Assembly: GCF_036195045.1 (NCBI RefSeq)
Contig: NZ_CP108100.1
Location: 4,650,001-4,714,000, forward strand
DNA length: 64,000 bases
Reading direction: 5' to 3'
DNA from: Streptomyces sp. NBC_00236
GTDB lineage: Bacteria > Actinomycetota > Actinomycetes > Streptomycetales > Streptomycetaceae
Shown: positions 48,201 to 56,892 of the stretch, piece by piece
How positions within the stretch are numbered: position 1 is the first letter of the stretch
Layout of the letters: the number at the start of each line of letters is the position of its first letter
Program-made: the position numbers and the translations under genes
The notes under the pieces: generated by a model
What the model was told of the DNA's origin: nothing
The model's database searches: none
What the model saw: the letters and a program-made list of their open reading frames with translations, nothing else

Positions 48201-48415
48201 ACACGTACGTCGAGCACGGCGAACTGCGGGCCGGTGGCGTCGAGCTGGACTGGCGCCGCACCCCGGACGGTGTCGTCCACGCCGCGACCCTGGAGGGCGT
48301 CGCGGCGGGCCTGGCCTGGGCGGCGGGCCAGTGGCCGCGCCGGTTCGAGGTCGCGGCCCTGCTGGAGGACCCGTCCCGCACGGACGAACTGGCCCGGGAC
48401 CGCTGGTTCGACTGA
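45203..48415 (+). CDS. sacsin-like GHKL ATPase domain protein
   Basis: The 1070-residue protein has an N-terminal histidine-kinase/Hsp90/sacsin-type ATP fold: N box ELAQNAADAA (Asn58), a degenerate G1 box around ANTGAP (90-95), and G2 box GRFGVGF (121-127). The rest, about 800 residues, has no recognisable domain and is Leu- and Asp-rich. Sacsin-type proteins are chaperone-like; this one is of unknown role, but its neighbourhood with DUF3027 is conserved in actinomycetes by recollection. The GTG at 45203 is close to TAGCTT and has a weak ribosome site. Confidence 0.85.
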   Translation: MSMNATEGADPFGTARLRRGVLDAWGAGPARFREDANAEEDLALGGYRDRLVVELAQNAADAAARAHVPGRLRLTLHPATATAPAVLAAANTGAPLDATGVESLSTLRASAKREGHDGAVGRFGVGFAAVLAVSDEPAVVGRHGGVRWSLAEARDLAREAAVGSPGLGDELRRRDGHVPLLRLPLPAEGTAPDGYDTVVILPLRDGVAEDLVGRLLGAIDDALLLTLSGLDEIVVETPDTVRTLRRSQHGPYTHVEDSGHGTNRWRTVTHQGPVEPALLADRPLEERLRPHWSVTWAVPVDAEGAPVQPRTAPVVHAPTPTDEPLGFPALLIASLPLDTTRRHPAPGLLTDFLVQRAADAYAELLADWQPVTVATIGLVPGPLGKGELDGALRGAVLERLPRVAFLEPAAPRDPAAEPDRWDSWDAGTESARKATTALRPIEAEVLEGVGAETVAVLAEVLPCLLPAGLERRVELRTLGVARVPLTEAIDRLAGLERDPGWWRRLYDSLAGVEPDRLSGLPVPLAGTESQGPDPDAPAVPRTTIGPRQILLPLPDALTGPVLDRLGRLGLKVAHPDAAHPLLEKLGALPATPRAVLTTPQVRAAVAGSLDAGEIWDEDALDGDELVETVLTLVRDADLAPGDEPWLGALALPDEDGELAPAGELVLPGSPFAAIMREGELALCDEELAGRWGEQPLTACGVLATFALVRATDVVLDPDELEPRDSDFAEPDDAGLLDAVDVWCEDILDQLPDTPVPPVATEIVAVRDLDLVDDDAWPQALALLARPPLRDALTQPVRVLLPDGTTQSVRPYTAWWLRDHPVLDGRRPAGLRAHGGDPRLAGLYDSADATGFDDAQVLRALGVRTSVAALLDEPGGAAELLGRLADEDRPVGPVQLHSLYTALAELDPEQVTLPDELRAVVDGEVRVVDAADAMIADAPDLLPLTGGVALLPVAPSSAAELAELFQVRRLGESVEAEVTSEGEEHQVPGPVRILLGPGTPDTYVEHGELRAGGVELDWRRTPDGVVHAATLEGVAAGLAWAAGQWPRRFEVAALLEDPSRTDELARDRWFD

Positions 48416-48439
48416 GTACGGGGCGGCCCCGGGCTGCCG

Positions 48440-50926
48440 CTACGCCGGGAAGCGGCGGCCCACCAGGCGCCAGGCGTACTCCAGGGCGACCGAGGCCACC
48501 ACGGCGATGCCCACCGCCGTCCACGGCATCGTCGTGCCCACCAGCTTCAGGGCGAAGAAGTCCTGGAGCCACGGCACCACGAGCACGATCAGGAACGCCA
48601 GGCCCATCGCCGCCACCAGACAGATCCGCCACCAGGTGTAGGGGCGCGCGATGATCGCCAGGACCCACATCGAGACCAGGAACAGCGTGAGCGTGGCGGC
48701 GCTCGTCTCCGCGTCCAGCGCGCCCGTACCGGAGTAGTGGTTCCGGGCGATCAGGTACATCGTGAAGGTGGCGGCGGCCGCGATGGTGCCCGACGGGATC
48801 GCGTACCGCATGACGCGGCGCACGAAGTGCGGATGGGCCCGTTCCTTGTTCGGCGCCAGGGCCAGGAAGAACGCCGGGACGCCGATCGTCAGCGTCGACA
48901 GCAGGGTCAGATGGCGGGGCAGGAACGGGTACTCGACCTGGAAGCAGACGACCAGGACGGCCAGCAGAACCGAGTAGACGGTCTTCGTGAGGAACAGCGT
49001 GGCGACCCGGGTGATGTTGCCGATGACCCGGCGGCCCTCGGCGACGACGGAGGGCAGCGTCGCGAAGCTGTTGTTCAGGAGCACGATCTGGGCGACCGCC
49101 CGGGTCGCCTCCGAGCCCGAGCCCATCGAGACGCCGATGTCGGCGTCCTTGAGGGCGAGGACGTCGTTGACGCCGTCGCCGGTCATCGCGACGGTGTGGC
49201 CGCGGGACTGGAGGGCGGCGACCATGTCCCGCTTCTGCTGCGGGGTGACGCGGCCGAAGACCGTGTTCTCCTCCATGGCGGTGGCCATCGCGTCGGGGTC
49301 GGTCGGCAGTTTGCGTGCGTCCATGGTGTGCTCGGCGCCCGGCAGCCCGAGCTTCGCGGCGACGGCGCCGACCGAGACGGCGTTGTCCCCGGAGATCACC
49401 TTCGTGGCGACCCGCTGGTCGGCGAAGTAGGCGAGGGTCTCCCCGGCGTCGGGCCGCAGCCGCTGTTCCAGGACGACCAGCGCGCTCGGCACGGCCCCGT
49501 CGGCGCTGTCCGGGGCGTCGAGTTCGCCCCGCGCGCGGGCGAGCAGCAGGACCCGCAGGCCCTGCTCGTTGAGCTGCTCGATCTCGGTGAGGGCCGGGTC
49601 CGCCTCCGGGAGCAGCACGTCCGGGGCGCCGAGCAGCCAGGACGACTCACGCCCCTCGCCCTCGTCGAACGCGGCGCCGCTGTACTTGCGGGCCGAGGAG
49701 AACGGCAGCGCCTGGGTGACGGTCCAGGCCTGGCCCTCGGGGACCGGGTAGGTGTCGATGATGGCCTGGAGGCTGGCGTTGGGCCGCGGGTCGGAGGCAC
49801 CGAAGGCCCCGAGGACGCGGCGCAGGTACGGCTCGTCCGTCCCGTTCAGCGCGCGGACTTCGCTGACGTCCATGCCGCCCTCGGTGAGGGTGCCGGTCTT
49901 GTCCAGGCAGACGACGTCGACCCGGGCCAGCCCTTCGATGGCGGGGAGCTCCTGGACCAGGCACTGCTTGCGCCCCAGCCGTACGACACCGATCGCGAAG
50001 GCGACCGAGGTGAGCAGGACCAGACCCTCGGGGATCATCGGGACGATGCCGCCGACGGTCCGGGCGACCGACTCCTTGAAGTTGTTGTCCTTGACGACGA
50101 GCTGGCTGATGATCAGGCCGATCGCGGTCGGGATCATCATCCAGGTGACGTACTTGAGGATGGTGGAGATGCCGCTGCGCAGCTCCGACTGGACGAGCGT
50201 GAAGCGGGAGGCCTCCTCGGCGAGCTGCGCGGCGTAGGCCTCGCGGCCGACCTTCGTCGCGGTGAAGGCGCCGCCGCCGGCGACGACGAAGCTGCCGGAC
50301 ATGACGGGGTCCCCGGTCCGTTTCAGCACCGGGTCGGCTTCGCCGGTGAGCAGGGACTCGTCGATCTCCAGGCTGTCGGCCTCGGTGACCGTGCCGTCCA
50401 CGATGACCTTGTCGCCGGGGCCCAGCTCGACGAGGTCGCCGAGGACGATCTCGGAGACGGAGACCTCGGCCGCCACCCCGTCCCGCCGCACCGTGGGTTT
50501 CGCCTCGCCGATGACCGCGAGGCTGTCCAGGGTCTTCTTGGCCCGCCACTCCTGCACGATGCCGATGCCGGTGTTGGCGATGATCACGAAGCCGAAGAGG
50601 CTGTCCTGGATCGGCGCGACGAACAGCATGATCACCCAGAGCACGCCGATGATCAGGTTGAACCGGGTGAGGACGTTGGCGCGGACGATCTCGGTCACGG
50701 ACCGGGACGAGCGCACCGGTACGTCGTTGACCTCGCCGCGGGCGATCCGCTCGGCGACCTCGGCCGCGGTCAGTCCGCGGGCGGCGGCGGCCGGGGCGGG
50801 CGGGTCCACCGGGTGGACCGGGTCGAGTTCGGAACCGGCGTCGATCTTCACCGGCCGGCCGGTGCCGGGGGGTCCGGAGGAACCTGTCGGCTGTTCCCCG
50901 GAGGGATCGATTGCCCGCTGAGTCAT
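48440..50926 (-). CDS. P-type cation ATPase, CtpE-like
   Basis: The 828-residue transporter has a cytoplasmic N-terminal segment, TGEA (instead of TGES), the membrane motif PEGL (299-302), DKTGT at 342-346 and GDGVNDVLALKDAD. The PEGL motif marks the P2-type ion site shared with mycobacterial CtpE, a calcium-uptake ATPase. Ion choice is inferred. It is convergent with the sacsin-like gene (24 bases). Upstream lies DUF2530 on the same strand. Confidence 0.9.
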   Translation of the reverse strand: MTQRAIDPSGEQPTGSSGPPGTGRPVKIDAGSELDPVHPVDPPAPAAAARGLTAAEVAERIARGEVNDVPVRSSRSVTEIVRANVLTRFNLIIGVLWVIMLFVAPIQDSLFGFVIIANTGIGIVQEWRAKKTLDSLAVIGEAKPTVRRDGVAAEVSVSEIVLGDLVELGPGDKVIVDGTVTEADSLEIDESLLTGEADPVLKRTGDPVMSGSFVVAGGGAFTATKVGREAYAAQLAEEASRFTLVQSELRSGISTILKYVTWMMIPTAIGLIISQLVVKDNNFKESVARTVGGIVPMIPEGLVLLTSVAFAIGVVRLGRKQCLVQELPAIEGLARVDVVCLDKTGTLTEGGMDVSEVRALNGTDEPYLRRVLGAFGASDPRPNASLQAIIDTYPVPEGQAWTVTQALPFSSARKYSGAAFDEGEGRESSWLLGAPDVLLPEADPALTEIEQLNEQGLRVLLLARARGELDAPDSADGAVPSALVVLEQRLRPDAGETLAYFADQRVATKVISGDNAVSVGAVAAKLGLPGAEHTMDARKLPTDPDAMATAMEENTVFGRVTPQQKRDMVAALQSRGHTVAMTGDGVNDVLALKDADIGVSMGSGSEATRAVAQIVLLNNSFATLPSVVAEGRRVIGNITRVATLFLTKTVYSVLLAVLVVCFQVEYPFLPRHLTLLSTLTIGVPAFFLALAPNKERAHPHFVRRVMRYAIPSGTIAAAATFTMYLIARNHYSGTGALDAETSAATLTLFLVSMWVLAIIARPYTWWRICLVAAMGLAFLIVLVVPWLQDFFALKLVGTTMPWTAVGIAVVASVALEYAWRLVGRRFPA

Positions 50927-51041
50927 GGTTCCGACGGTACGGGCGGATCGTGCGGTTCACCCACCGAGCAGCCGGAAGATCAGACCGGGGGAGGAGGGGA
51001 ATGGTCCCGTGGTCGTACGGGAGCGGTGGAGGCGGTCCGGT

Positions 51042-51335
51042 TCAGGCGGTGGCGGGCGGGGTGTCGCCGGAACCGTCCTGCGGTGCGGCGGCCGCGGCGG
51101 CCCGCTTGAGTGCCGCGTCGCGGCCCCGTACGTACCAGATGCCGATCAGTCCGAGGCCGGCACCGGCCAGACAGGTCCACACCCACCACAGGTGTCCGTG
51201 GTCGTCGAACCAGCCGTAGAACGGGAGCTGGACCAGGAAGAGGACGAACCAGAGGATCGTGCCGCCGGTGATGGTCGCGACGACCGGGCCCTCCAGGGGC
51301 TCGGGTGCCTCGTGCTTCGCTGTCCACTTCGCCAT
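51042..51335 (-). CDS. DUF2530-family small membrane protein
   Basis: The 97-residue protein has two membrane helices (TITGGTILWFVLFLVQL and WVWTCLAGAGLGLIGIWYV) and an intervening GWFDDHGHLWW segment. This is the DUF2530 pattern of Actinobacteria. Function unknown. It is divergent from the NCS2 permease gene; the 187-base gap is unusually AT-rich and probably holds the permease's leader. Confidence 0.8.
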   Translation of the reverse strand: MAKWTAKHEAPEPLEGPVVATITGGTILWFVLFLVQLPFYGWFDDHGHLWWVWTCLAGAGLGLIGIWYVRGRDAALKRAAAAAAPQDGSGDTPPATA

Positions 51336-51522
51336 GCGGCCAGTGTATGCGCGGCGTACGCAAAGCTGGTCAGGCCAGTCGACGCAAGGGTCTACGCGCG
51401 GAGATAGCGATCTTTGCCTTATGTATTCATACTGAATCTGCTTACGGCTGTCTCGAATTATTCGTGTGAACGTCCAAAGCTGACCAGATTTAACCCCCCT
51501 CTACGCACGACTGAGGTCATAC

Positions 51523-52977
51523 ATGTCCCCCTCGGCCACCGCTCCGGTCGACCCCACTCCGCCTCCTTCACCCCGGACCACCGGTGGCCTGGACGGTTTC
51601 TTCAAGATCTCCGAGCGGGGGTCGTCGGTCGCGCGTGAGATCCGCGGTGGCTTCGCCACGTTCTTCGCGATGGCGTACATCATCGTGCTGAACCCGATCA
51701 TTCTCGGCAGCGCGAAGGACATGTACGGCCACCAGCTGGACAGCGGTCAGCTGGTCACCGCGACGGTGCTGACCGCGGCGTTCTCCACGCTGCTCATGGG
51801 TGTCATCGGCAACGTGCCGATCGCGCTGGCCGCGGGCCTCGGTGTCAACACGGTCGTCGCCCTCCAGCTCGCCCCCCGGATGAGCTGGCCCGACGCGATG
51901 GGCATGGTCGTCCTCGCGGGCATCGTGGTCATGCTGCTCGTCGCGACCGGTCTGCGGGAACGCGTGATGAACGCGGTACCGACCTCGCTCCGCAAGGGCA
52001 TCGCGATCGGCATCGGCCTCTTCATCCTGCTGATCGGCCTCGTCGACTCGGGCTTCGTCTCCCGCATCCCGGACCTCGCGCACACCACGGTCCCGCTCCA
52101 GCTGGGCAACGACGGTCACCTCAACGGCTGGCCGGTCCTGGTCTTCGTCCTCGGCGCGCTGCTCACCCTCGCGCTGATCGTCCGCAAGGTGCCGGGCGCG
52201 ATCCTGATCTCCATCGTGGCGATGACGGTCGTCGCGCTGATCATCGACGCGGTCGCCGACCTGCCGGGCGAGGCCTGGGGCCTGACCGTGCCCGAGTGGC
52301 CGGGCAACCCGGTCGCCTCGCCCGACTTCGGGCTGATCGGCGATGTCAGCCTGTTCGGCGGCTTCGACAAGGTCGGTGTCCTCACCGGCATCCTGTTCGT
52401 GTTCACCGTGCTGCTGTCCTGCTTCTTCGACGCGATGGGCACCATTCTCGGCGTCGGCGACGAGGCCAGGCTGACCGACAAGGACGGCAACTTCCCGGGT
52501 ATCAACAAGGTGCTGTTCGTCGACGGCATCGCGGTCGCCGCGGGCGGCGCGAGCTCCGCATCGGCGGGCACCTGCTTCGTGGAGTCCACGGCGGGCGTCG
52601 GCGAGGGGGCCCGCACCGGCTTCGCGAGCATCGTCACGGGTCTGCTGTTCACGGCGTCGCTGTTCCTCACACCGCTGGCGACCATGGTCCCCTCGCAGGC
52701 GGCCACTCCGGCCCTGCTGGCGGTGGGTTTCCTGATCATCGCCGGCTCGGTGCGGGACATCGACTGGAGCGACTACACGCTCGCCGTCCCGGCCTTCCTG
52801 GCCATGGTCATGATGCCGTTCACGTACTCGATCACCAATGGCATCGGGATCGGCTTCATCACGTTCTGCGTGCTGCGGCTGGCCGTCGGGCGGGGGCGCG
52901 AGGTGCCGGTGGCCATGTATGCGGTGTCGGCGGTCTTCGTCTTCTACTACGCGATGCCGGCGCTCGGCCTCACGTGA
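51523..52977 (+). CDS. NCS2/AzgA-type purine permease
   Basis: The 484-residue transporter has about 13-14 membrane segments. The markers FFAMAYIIVLNPIIL, ALAAGLGVNTVVALQL, SCFFDAMGTILGVGDEA and SSASAGTCFVESTAGVGEGARTG define the AzgA-like hypoxanthine/guanine/adenine permease group. A GAGG ribosome site precedes the ATG. The leader in the AT-rich 51336-51522 gap was checked for a purine riboswitch core and none was recognised. Confidence 0.92.
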   Translation: MSPSATAPVDPTPPPSPRTTGGLDGFFKISERGSSVAREIRGGFATFFAMAYIIVLNPIILGSAKDMYGHQLDSGQLVTATVLTAAFSTLLMGVIGNVPIALAAGLGVNTVVALQLAPRMSWPDAMGMVVLAGIVVMLLVATGLRERVMNAVPTSLRKGIAIGIGLFILLIGLVDSGFVSRIPDLAHTTVPLQLGNDGHLNGWPVLVFVLGALLTLALIVRKVPGAILISIVAMTVVALIIDAVADLPGEAWGLTVPEWPGNPVASPDFGLIGDVSLFGGFDKVGVLTGILFVFTVLLSCFFDAMGTILGVGDEARLTDKDGNFPGINKVLFVDGIAVAAGGASSASAGTCFVESTAGVGEGARTGFASIVTGLLFTASLFLTPLATMVPSQAATPALLAVGFLIIAGSVRDIDWSDYTLAVPAFLAMVMMPFTYSITNGIGIGFITFCVLRLAVGRGREVPVAMYAVSAVFVFYYAMPALGLT

Positions 52978-53023
52978 TCACCCGGAGGGGTAGGGGCGTG
53001 GGCCCACGGCCCGGAGGTCTCCG

Positions 53024-53230
53024 TCAGGTGACCTCCTCGGCCGCGACCCCCTCCGCTCCGTAGAACTTCTCCGTCTCGTCGACGGCCGCCTGGAAGCGCT
53101 CGTCGAAATCGTCGCGAATGAGCGTCCGGACCACATAGTCCTGGACGCTCATTCCGCGTTTGGCGGCGTGCTGCTTGAGCCGGTCGAGCAGCTCACCGTC
53201 TATCCGCAGGCTGAGCACTGTCGATCCCAT
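53024..53230 (-). CDS. ribbon-helix-helix (CopG-like) protein
   Basis: The 68-residue protein opens MGSTVLSLRIDGELLDRLKQHAAKRGMSVQDYVVRTL, the ribbon-helix-helix DNA-binding fold. It then has an acidic C-terminal tail that could bind a toxin. No toxin gene is adjacent, so it is an orphan. It is convergent with the NCS2 gene and divergent from marR. Confidence 0.85.
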   Translation of the reverse strand: MGSTVLSLRIDGELLDRLKQHAAKRGMSVQDYVVRTLIRDDFDERFQAAVDETEKFYGAEGVAAEEVT

Positions 53231-53375
53231 GGCATGCAGGGTTACGTCCCGCGAGCCCGATCCGCGTGACTTTCCGGAATCGACTCACTCGTTTGGGTGA
53301 TCGATTGGTGATCTGGGCCTCGCGCGTGTACCACCGAGTGGTCTTTAGGGTAGGTAATGAGTTACGCTAACAAAC

Positions 53376-53816
53376 ATGCCTGACCTGATCCACGACAGCG
53401 ACAGTGCCGCCGCCGTGAGCTCCCTTCGTTCCGCCGTCATGCTGCTCGGCCGGCGCCTCAAGCACCAGCGCGTCGACGAGTCGCTGAGCCCCACCGAGAT
53501 GTCGGTGCTCGGCACACTCGCGCGTTGCGGTTCGGCCACCCCCGGTGAGCTGGCCCGCAAGGAGCATGTGCAGCCGCCGTCGATGACCCGCATCGTCGCG
53601 CTGCTGGAAGCCAAGGGACTGGTCAGACTGGAACCGCACCCCGATGACCGTCGTCAGAAGATGGTCAGCCAGACCGAGCAGGCCGAGGCCATGCTCGCCG
53701 AGAGCCGCTCCAAGCGGAACGCCTGGCTGACCACCCTCGCCGAAGGCCTGGACGAGGACGAGTGGGAGACGCTGCGCAACGCGGCGCCCGTGCTGGAGAA
53801 GCTCGCCCACCTGTAG
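53376..53816 (+). CDS. MarR-family transcriptional regulator
   Basis: The 146-residue winged-helix regulator has LSPTEMSVLGTLARCGSATPGELARKEHVQPPSMTRIVALLEAKGLV and the wing LEPHPDDRRQKMV. It probably represses the downstream MFS gene (94 bases on) and itself, releasing on a drug-like ligand. The ATG lies 7 bases after TACGCT, the leaderless spacing. Confidence 0.9.
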   Translation: MPDLIHDSDSAAAVSSLRSAVMLLGRRLKHQRVDESLSPTEMSVLGTLARCGSATPGELARKEHVQPPSMTRIVALLEAKGLVRLEPHPDDRRQKMVSQTEQAEAMLAESRSKRNAWLTTLAEGLDEDEWETLRNAAPVLEKLAHL

Positions 53817-53909
53817 CGGAGCGGGCCGCGCCGGACGGACCCGGCGCACCGCCCCCCGCCGCATCCCCGTCAGTCAGCGCAATGTCCACGCCCGAGGAGG
53901 CGAACCCTT

Positions 53910-55244
53910 TTGAGTACGGGATCCGGAGCAGACTCCGCCCCCGCACCGACTTCCACCCACGAGAGCAAGCCCGGCGGGACCTTCTCGTCGCTGAAGATCC
54001 GCAACTACCGCCTGTTCGCAACCGGCGCCGTGATCTCCAACACCGGTACCTGGATGTCCCGCATCACGCAGGACTGGCTCGTCCTGAGCCTCACCGGGTC
54101 CGCCACCGCCGTCGGCATCACCACGGCGCTCCAGTTCCTCCCCATGCTGCTCTTCGGCCTGTACGGCGGCGTCATCGCCGACCGGCTCCCGAAGCGCAAG
54201 CTCCTTCTCATCAGCCAGGCGGCACTCGGCCTGTGCGGGATCGCGCTCGCCGTCCTCACGCTCTCCGGTGTGGTCGAGGTGTGGCACGTCTACCTGATCG
54301 CCTTCCTGCTCGGCATGGTCACGGTCGTGGACAACCCGGCCCGCCAGGCGTTCGTCTCCGAGATGGTCGGCCCCGCCCAGCTGCGGAACGCCGTCAGCCT
54401 GAACTCGGCGAACTTCCAGTCCGCCCGGCTCATCGGTCCCGCCGTCGCGGGTGTGCTGATCACCTCGGTCGGCAGCGGCTGGGCCTTCATGTTCAACGGC
54501 CTGTCGTTCCTCGCACCGCTCGTCGGCCTGCTGATGATGCGTACGAGTGAACTGCACAAGGCCGTCGTCGTCCCCCGCGCCAAGGGGCAGCTCCGCGAAG
54601 GGCTGCGGTACGTCTCCGGGCGTCCCGAGCTGATCTGGCCGATCGTCCTCGTCGGCTTCGTCGGCACGTTCGGCTTCAACTTCCCGATCTGGCTGACGGC
54701 CTTCGCGGACGAGATCTTCCACGGCGGCGCCGGGATGTACTCGTTCTTCAACATCCTGATGGCGGCCGGCTCCCTCGCCGGCGCACTCCTCGCCGCCCGT
54801 CGCCGCTCCTCGCGGCTGCGGATGCTGGTGGCCGCCGGCACGGTCTTCGGCGTGCTGGAGATCATCGCCTCCATGGCGCCGTCCGTCTGGCTCTTCGCGG
54901 CCCTGCTCGTCCCGATCGGCATGATCGGCCTGACGACCAACATCAGCGCGAACACCAGCGTGCAGATGGCCTCCGACCCGGCCATGCGCGGCCGGGTCAT
55001 GAGCCTGTACATGATGGTCTTCGCCGGTGGTACGCCGGTGGGCGCCCCGATCGTCGGCTGGATCAGCGACACGTACGGCGTCCGCACCGGCATGGCGGTC
55101 GGCGGGGCGTTCTCCCTGGTGGCCGCGCTCGGCGTCGGCTTCATGCTGGCCCGCGTCGGCGGCCTGCGCCTCAAGGTCGACCTGCGCCCGGGCCGCCCGC
55201 ACGTGCGGTTCGTCCCGCGCGAGCAGCTGGCTACGGCGGCCTGA
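53910..55244 (+). CDS. MFS exporter (EntS/MFS_3-like)
   Basis: The 444-residue transporter has about 12 helices, with MFS motif A region GVIADRLPKRKLLL and VDNPARQAFVSEMVGPAQLRNAVSLNSANFQSARLIGPAVAG, which match the EntS/MFS_3 exporters. It starts with TTG at 53910, with GAGGAGG 9 bases upstream. It lies after marR, so it is a likely drug-efflux pump under that regulator. A strong terminator follows. Confidence 0.88.
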   Translation: MSTGSGADSAPAPTSTHESKPGGTFSSLKIRNYRLFATGAVISNTGTWMSRITQDWLVLSLTGSATAVGITTALQFLPMLLFGLYGGVIADRLPKRKLLLISQAALGLCGIALAVLTLSGVVEVWHVYLIAFLLGMVTVVDNPARQAFVSEMVGPAQLRNAVSLNSANFQSARLIGPAVAGVLITSVGSGWAFMFNGLSFLAPLVGLLMMRTSELHKAVVVPRAKGQLREGLRYVSGRPELIWPIVLVGFVGTFGFNFPIWLTAFADEIFHGGAGMYSFFNILMAAGSLAGALLAARRRSSRLRMLVAAGTVFGVLEIIASMAPSVWLFAALLVPIGMIGLTTNISANTSVQMASDPAMRGRVMSLYMMVFAGGTPVGAPIVGWISDTYGVRTGMAVGGAFSLVAALGVGFMLARVGGLRLKVDLRPGRPHVRFVPREQLATAA

Positions 55245-55265
55245 GAGCCGCCGCAACGGACGCGA

Positions 55266-55298
55266 TACGGCCCCGCCCGGGAATCGGGCGGGGCCGTA
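55266..55298. terminator. 14-bp GC-rich terminator
   Basis: TACGGCCCCGCCCG pairs with its exact complement over a 5-base loop, right after the MFS gene. Confidence 0.85.
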
Positions 55299-55337
55299 CG
55301 CGTGGGGCGGCGCGCCGGGGGCTGCCAGACTCGCCGC

Positions 55338-55901
55338 ATGAGACTCTTCGCCGCCGTCCTGCCGCCGGCCCCCGCGGTCGAGGAGCTGCGCCGTGCCGTG
55401 GTCCCTCTGCGCTCCCTGCCGGGCGCCGACACCCTGCGCTGGACCGGGACCCCGGGCTGGCACTTCACGCTGGCCTTCCTCGGGGAGGTCGACGAGGAGC
55501 TGCTGCCGGATCTGTACAGCCGGCTGGAGCGGGCCGCGCACCGGACCGAGGCGTTCGGGATGCGTGTCCACGGCAGCGGCCGGTTCGACGGGCGGGCGCT
55601 GTGGGCGGGGGCCGCGGGCGCGCTCGACACCCTGCGGCTGCTGGCCGAGCGTGCCCACGCCGCCGCGCGCAGGGCCGGGGTGCCGATGGAGGAGCACCGC
55701 CGCTACACCCCGCACCTGACCCTGGCCCGCAGCCGTGTCCCGGCGGACCTGACCCCGTTCGCCGCCGCCCTGGAGGGCTTCGAGGGCCTGCACTGGGAGG
55801 TGGGTGAGCTGAGTCTCGTACGCAGCCGTCTGCCGGTGGACGGGGTGCCGGGGGAGCAGCCCAGGTACGAGGTCGTGCGGGCCTGGCCGCTGGGGCGCTG
55901 A
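55338..55901 (+). CDS. thpR: RNA 2',3'-cyclic phosphodiesterase
   Basis: The 187-residue 2H-family protein has both H-x-T-x motifs: HFTL (42-45) and HLTL (126-129). It opens cyclic phosphates on RNA ends. The ATG at 55338 lies 6 bases after CAGACT, so it may be leaderless. The following gene is a 28-residue peptide. Confidence 0.92.
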   Translation: MRLFAAVLPPAPAVEELRRAVVPLRSLPGADTLRWTGTPGWHFTLAFLGEVDEELLPDLYSRLERAAHRTEAFGMRVHGSGRFDGRALWAGAAGALDTLRLLAERAHAAARRAGVPMEEHRRYTPHLTLARSRVPADLTPFAAALEGFEGLHWEVGELSLVRSRLPVDGVPGEQPRYEVVRAWPLGR

Positions 55902-55923
55902 GCCGGGCGGTTACGCTCGACGG

Positions 55924-56010
55924 GTGGACCCGAAGACCAGAAACCGCATCATGGCCGCCGTGCTCGTGCTGATGTTCGCCGTCGTCGCCGTGGCGGCCGC
56001 GGTCGGCTGA
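55924..56010 (+). CDS. 28-residue single-helix membrane peptide
   Basis: GTG start, MDPKTRNRIMAAVLVLMFAV then VAVAAAVG. A polar, basic head and one hydrophobic helix resemble the small membrane peptides of other Streptomyces, where I recall near-identical sequences. The start lies 6 bases after TACGCT, the leaderless spacing. It is too short for most gene finders. It lies between thpR and the convergent hydrolase gene. Function unknown. Confidence 0.6.
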   Translation: MDPKTRNRIMAAVLVLMFAVVAVAAAVG

Positions 56011-56025
56011 TGACGGCCACGGCTC

Positions 56026-56802
56026 TCAGCTGAACCCCAGCGTCGTCTCCTTCGCGAACGCCTCGGGGTTGTCGAGCATGATGTTGTGCCCGCAGTCCGG
56101 GACCGCGACCACGCGCACCCCACCCGCCGTGAGTGTGTCCTCGCCGGGCAGCGGGCCGTCGCTCTCCGGGCGCAGGTACGTCACCGGGATCGGCAGCTCC
56201 AGCAGGAGTGCCCGCATCGTCGGTGTCGTCCCGCGCGCCAGGTGGACCGCGCTGCGGTGCAGGGCCTCGGGCCCGGCGAGCCGCATGGTCGACCACCAGT
56301 GCGCGCCCACCCGCTCGCGGACCTCGTCCCGGCCGTGGCCCAGGAACTCCTCCTCCGTGTACGCGGCGATGCCGCTGCTGTCCGCCGGTGGCACCGTCGA
56401 CGGGGCGACCGGGTCGAGATTCGCGTCCACGAGCACCAGCCGTGCCACCAGGTGCGGGTGGCGGGCCGCGAGGACGATCGCCACCGCGCCGCCCATGCTG
56501 TGCGCGACGACCTCCGCGTCCCGGACCCCGGCCTGCTGCAGCGCGGCCGCGACGGCGTCCGCGTGGTCCTCCAGCGTGTAGCCGAAGTCCGTGGGCCGGT
56601 CGCTGATGCCGAAGCCGAGCAGATCCATCAGCAGGGCGCGGCCGCCGGCGAGCAGCGGGTGGGTGGCACTCGCCGTGAAGTAGGGCCCGCTGGAGGCGCC
56701 GAGTCCGTGGAGATAGAGCCGGGCCGGTTCGGCGGCGTCGCGGCCCGCGATCTCCACCCACCGGATGCGCGCGCCGCCGGCCGTCACCTGTGCGTCCTGC
56801 AT
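56026..56802 (-). CDS. alpha/beta-hydrolase
   Basis: The 258-residue protein has the oxyanion segment HGLGASSGPYF, nucleophile elbow AHSMGGA (G-x-S-x-G type with Ser), and a C-terminal DCGHNIML with the catalytic His. It belongs to the fold group of small-molecule esterases and haloalkane dehalogenases; the substrate is unknown. The ATG has a GAGGAG ribosome site. The frame upstream is open but lies over the padR promoter. It is divergent from padR, its probable regulator. Confidence 0.88.
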   Translation of the reverse strand: MQDAQVTAGGARIRWVEIAGRDAAEPARLYLHGLGASSGPYFTASATHPLLAGGRALLMDLLGFGISDRPTDFGYTLEDHADAVAAALQQAGVRDAEVVAHSMGGAVAIVLAARHPHLVARLVLVDANLDPVAPSTVPPADSSGIAAYTEEEFLGHGRDEVRERVGAHWWSTMRLAGPEALHRSAVHLARGTTPTMRALLLELPIPVTYLRPESDGPLPGEDTLTAGGVRVVAVPDCGHNIMLDNPEAFAKETTLGFS

Positions 56803-56847
56803 GTCTCCTCCTCGGATCCCGCTGCCTCGCCTGAGCATCGCTGGGAC

Positions 56848-56869
56848 TATACATCGGCGTCGAGGTATA
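56848..56869. promoter_or_regulatory. PadR operator candidate
   Basis: TATAC and GTATA flank 12 bases between the divergent hydrolase and padR genes. TATAAC (56866-56871) is a likely padR -10. PadR sites are usually such spaced palindromes. Confidence 0.5.
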
Positions 56870-56892
56870 ACGGGATGGGGGAAGATACGGGA

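Noticed and set aside
51336..51522. A purine riboswitch in the AT-rich leader of the NCS2 permease
   Set aside because: No conserved three-stem core was seen.
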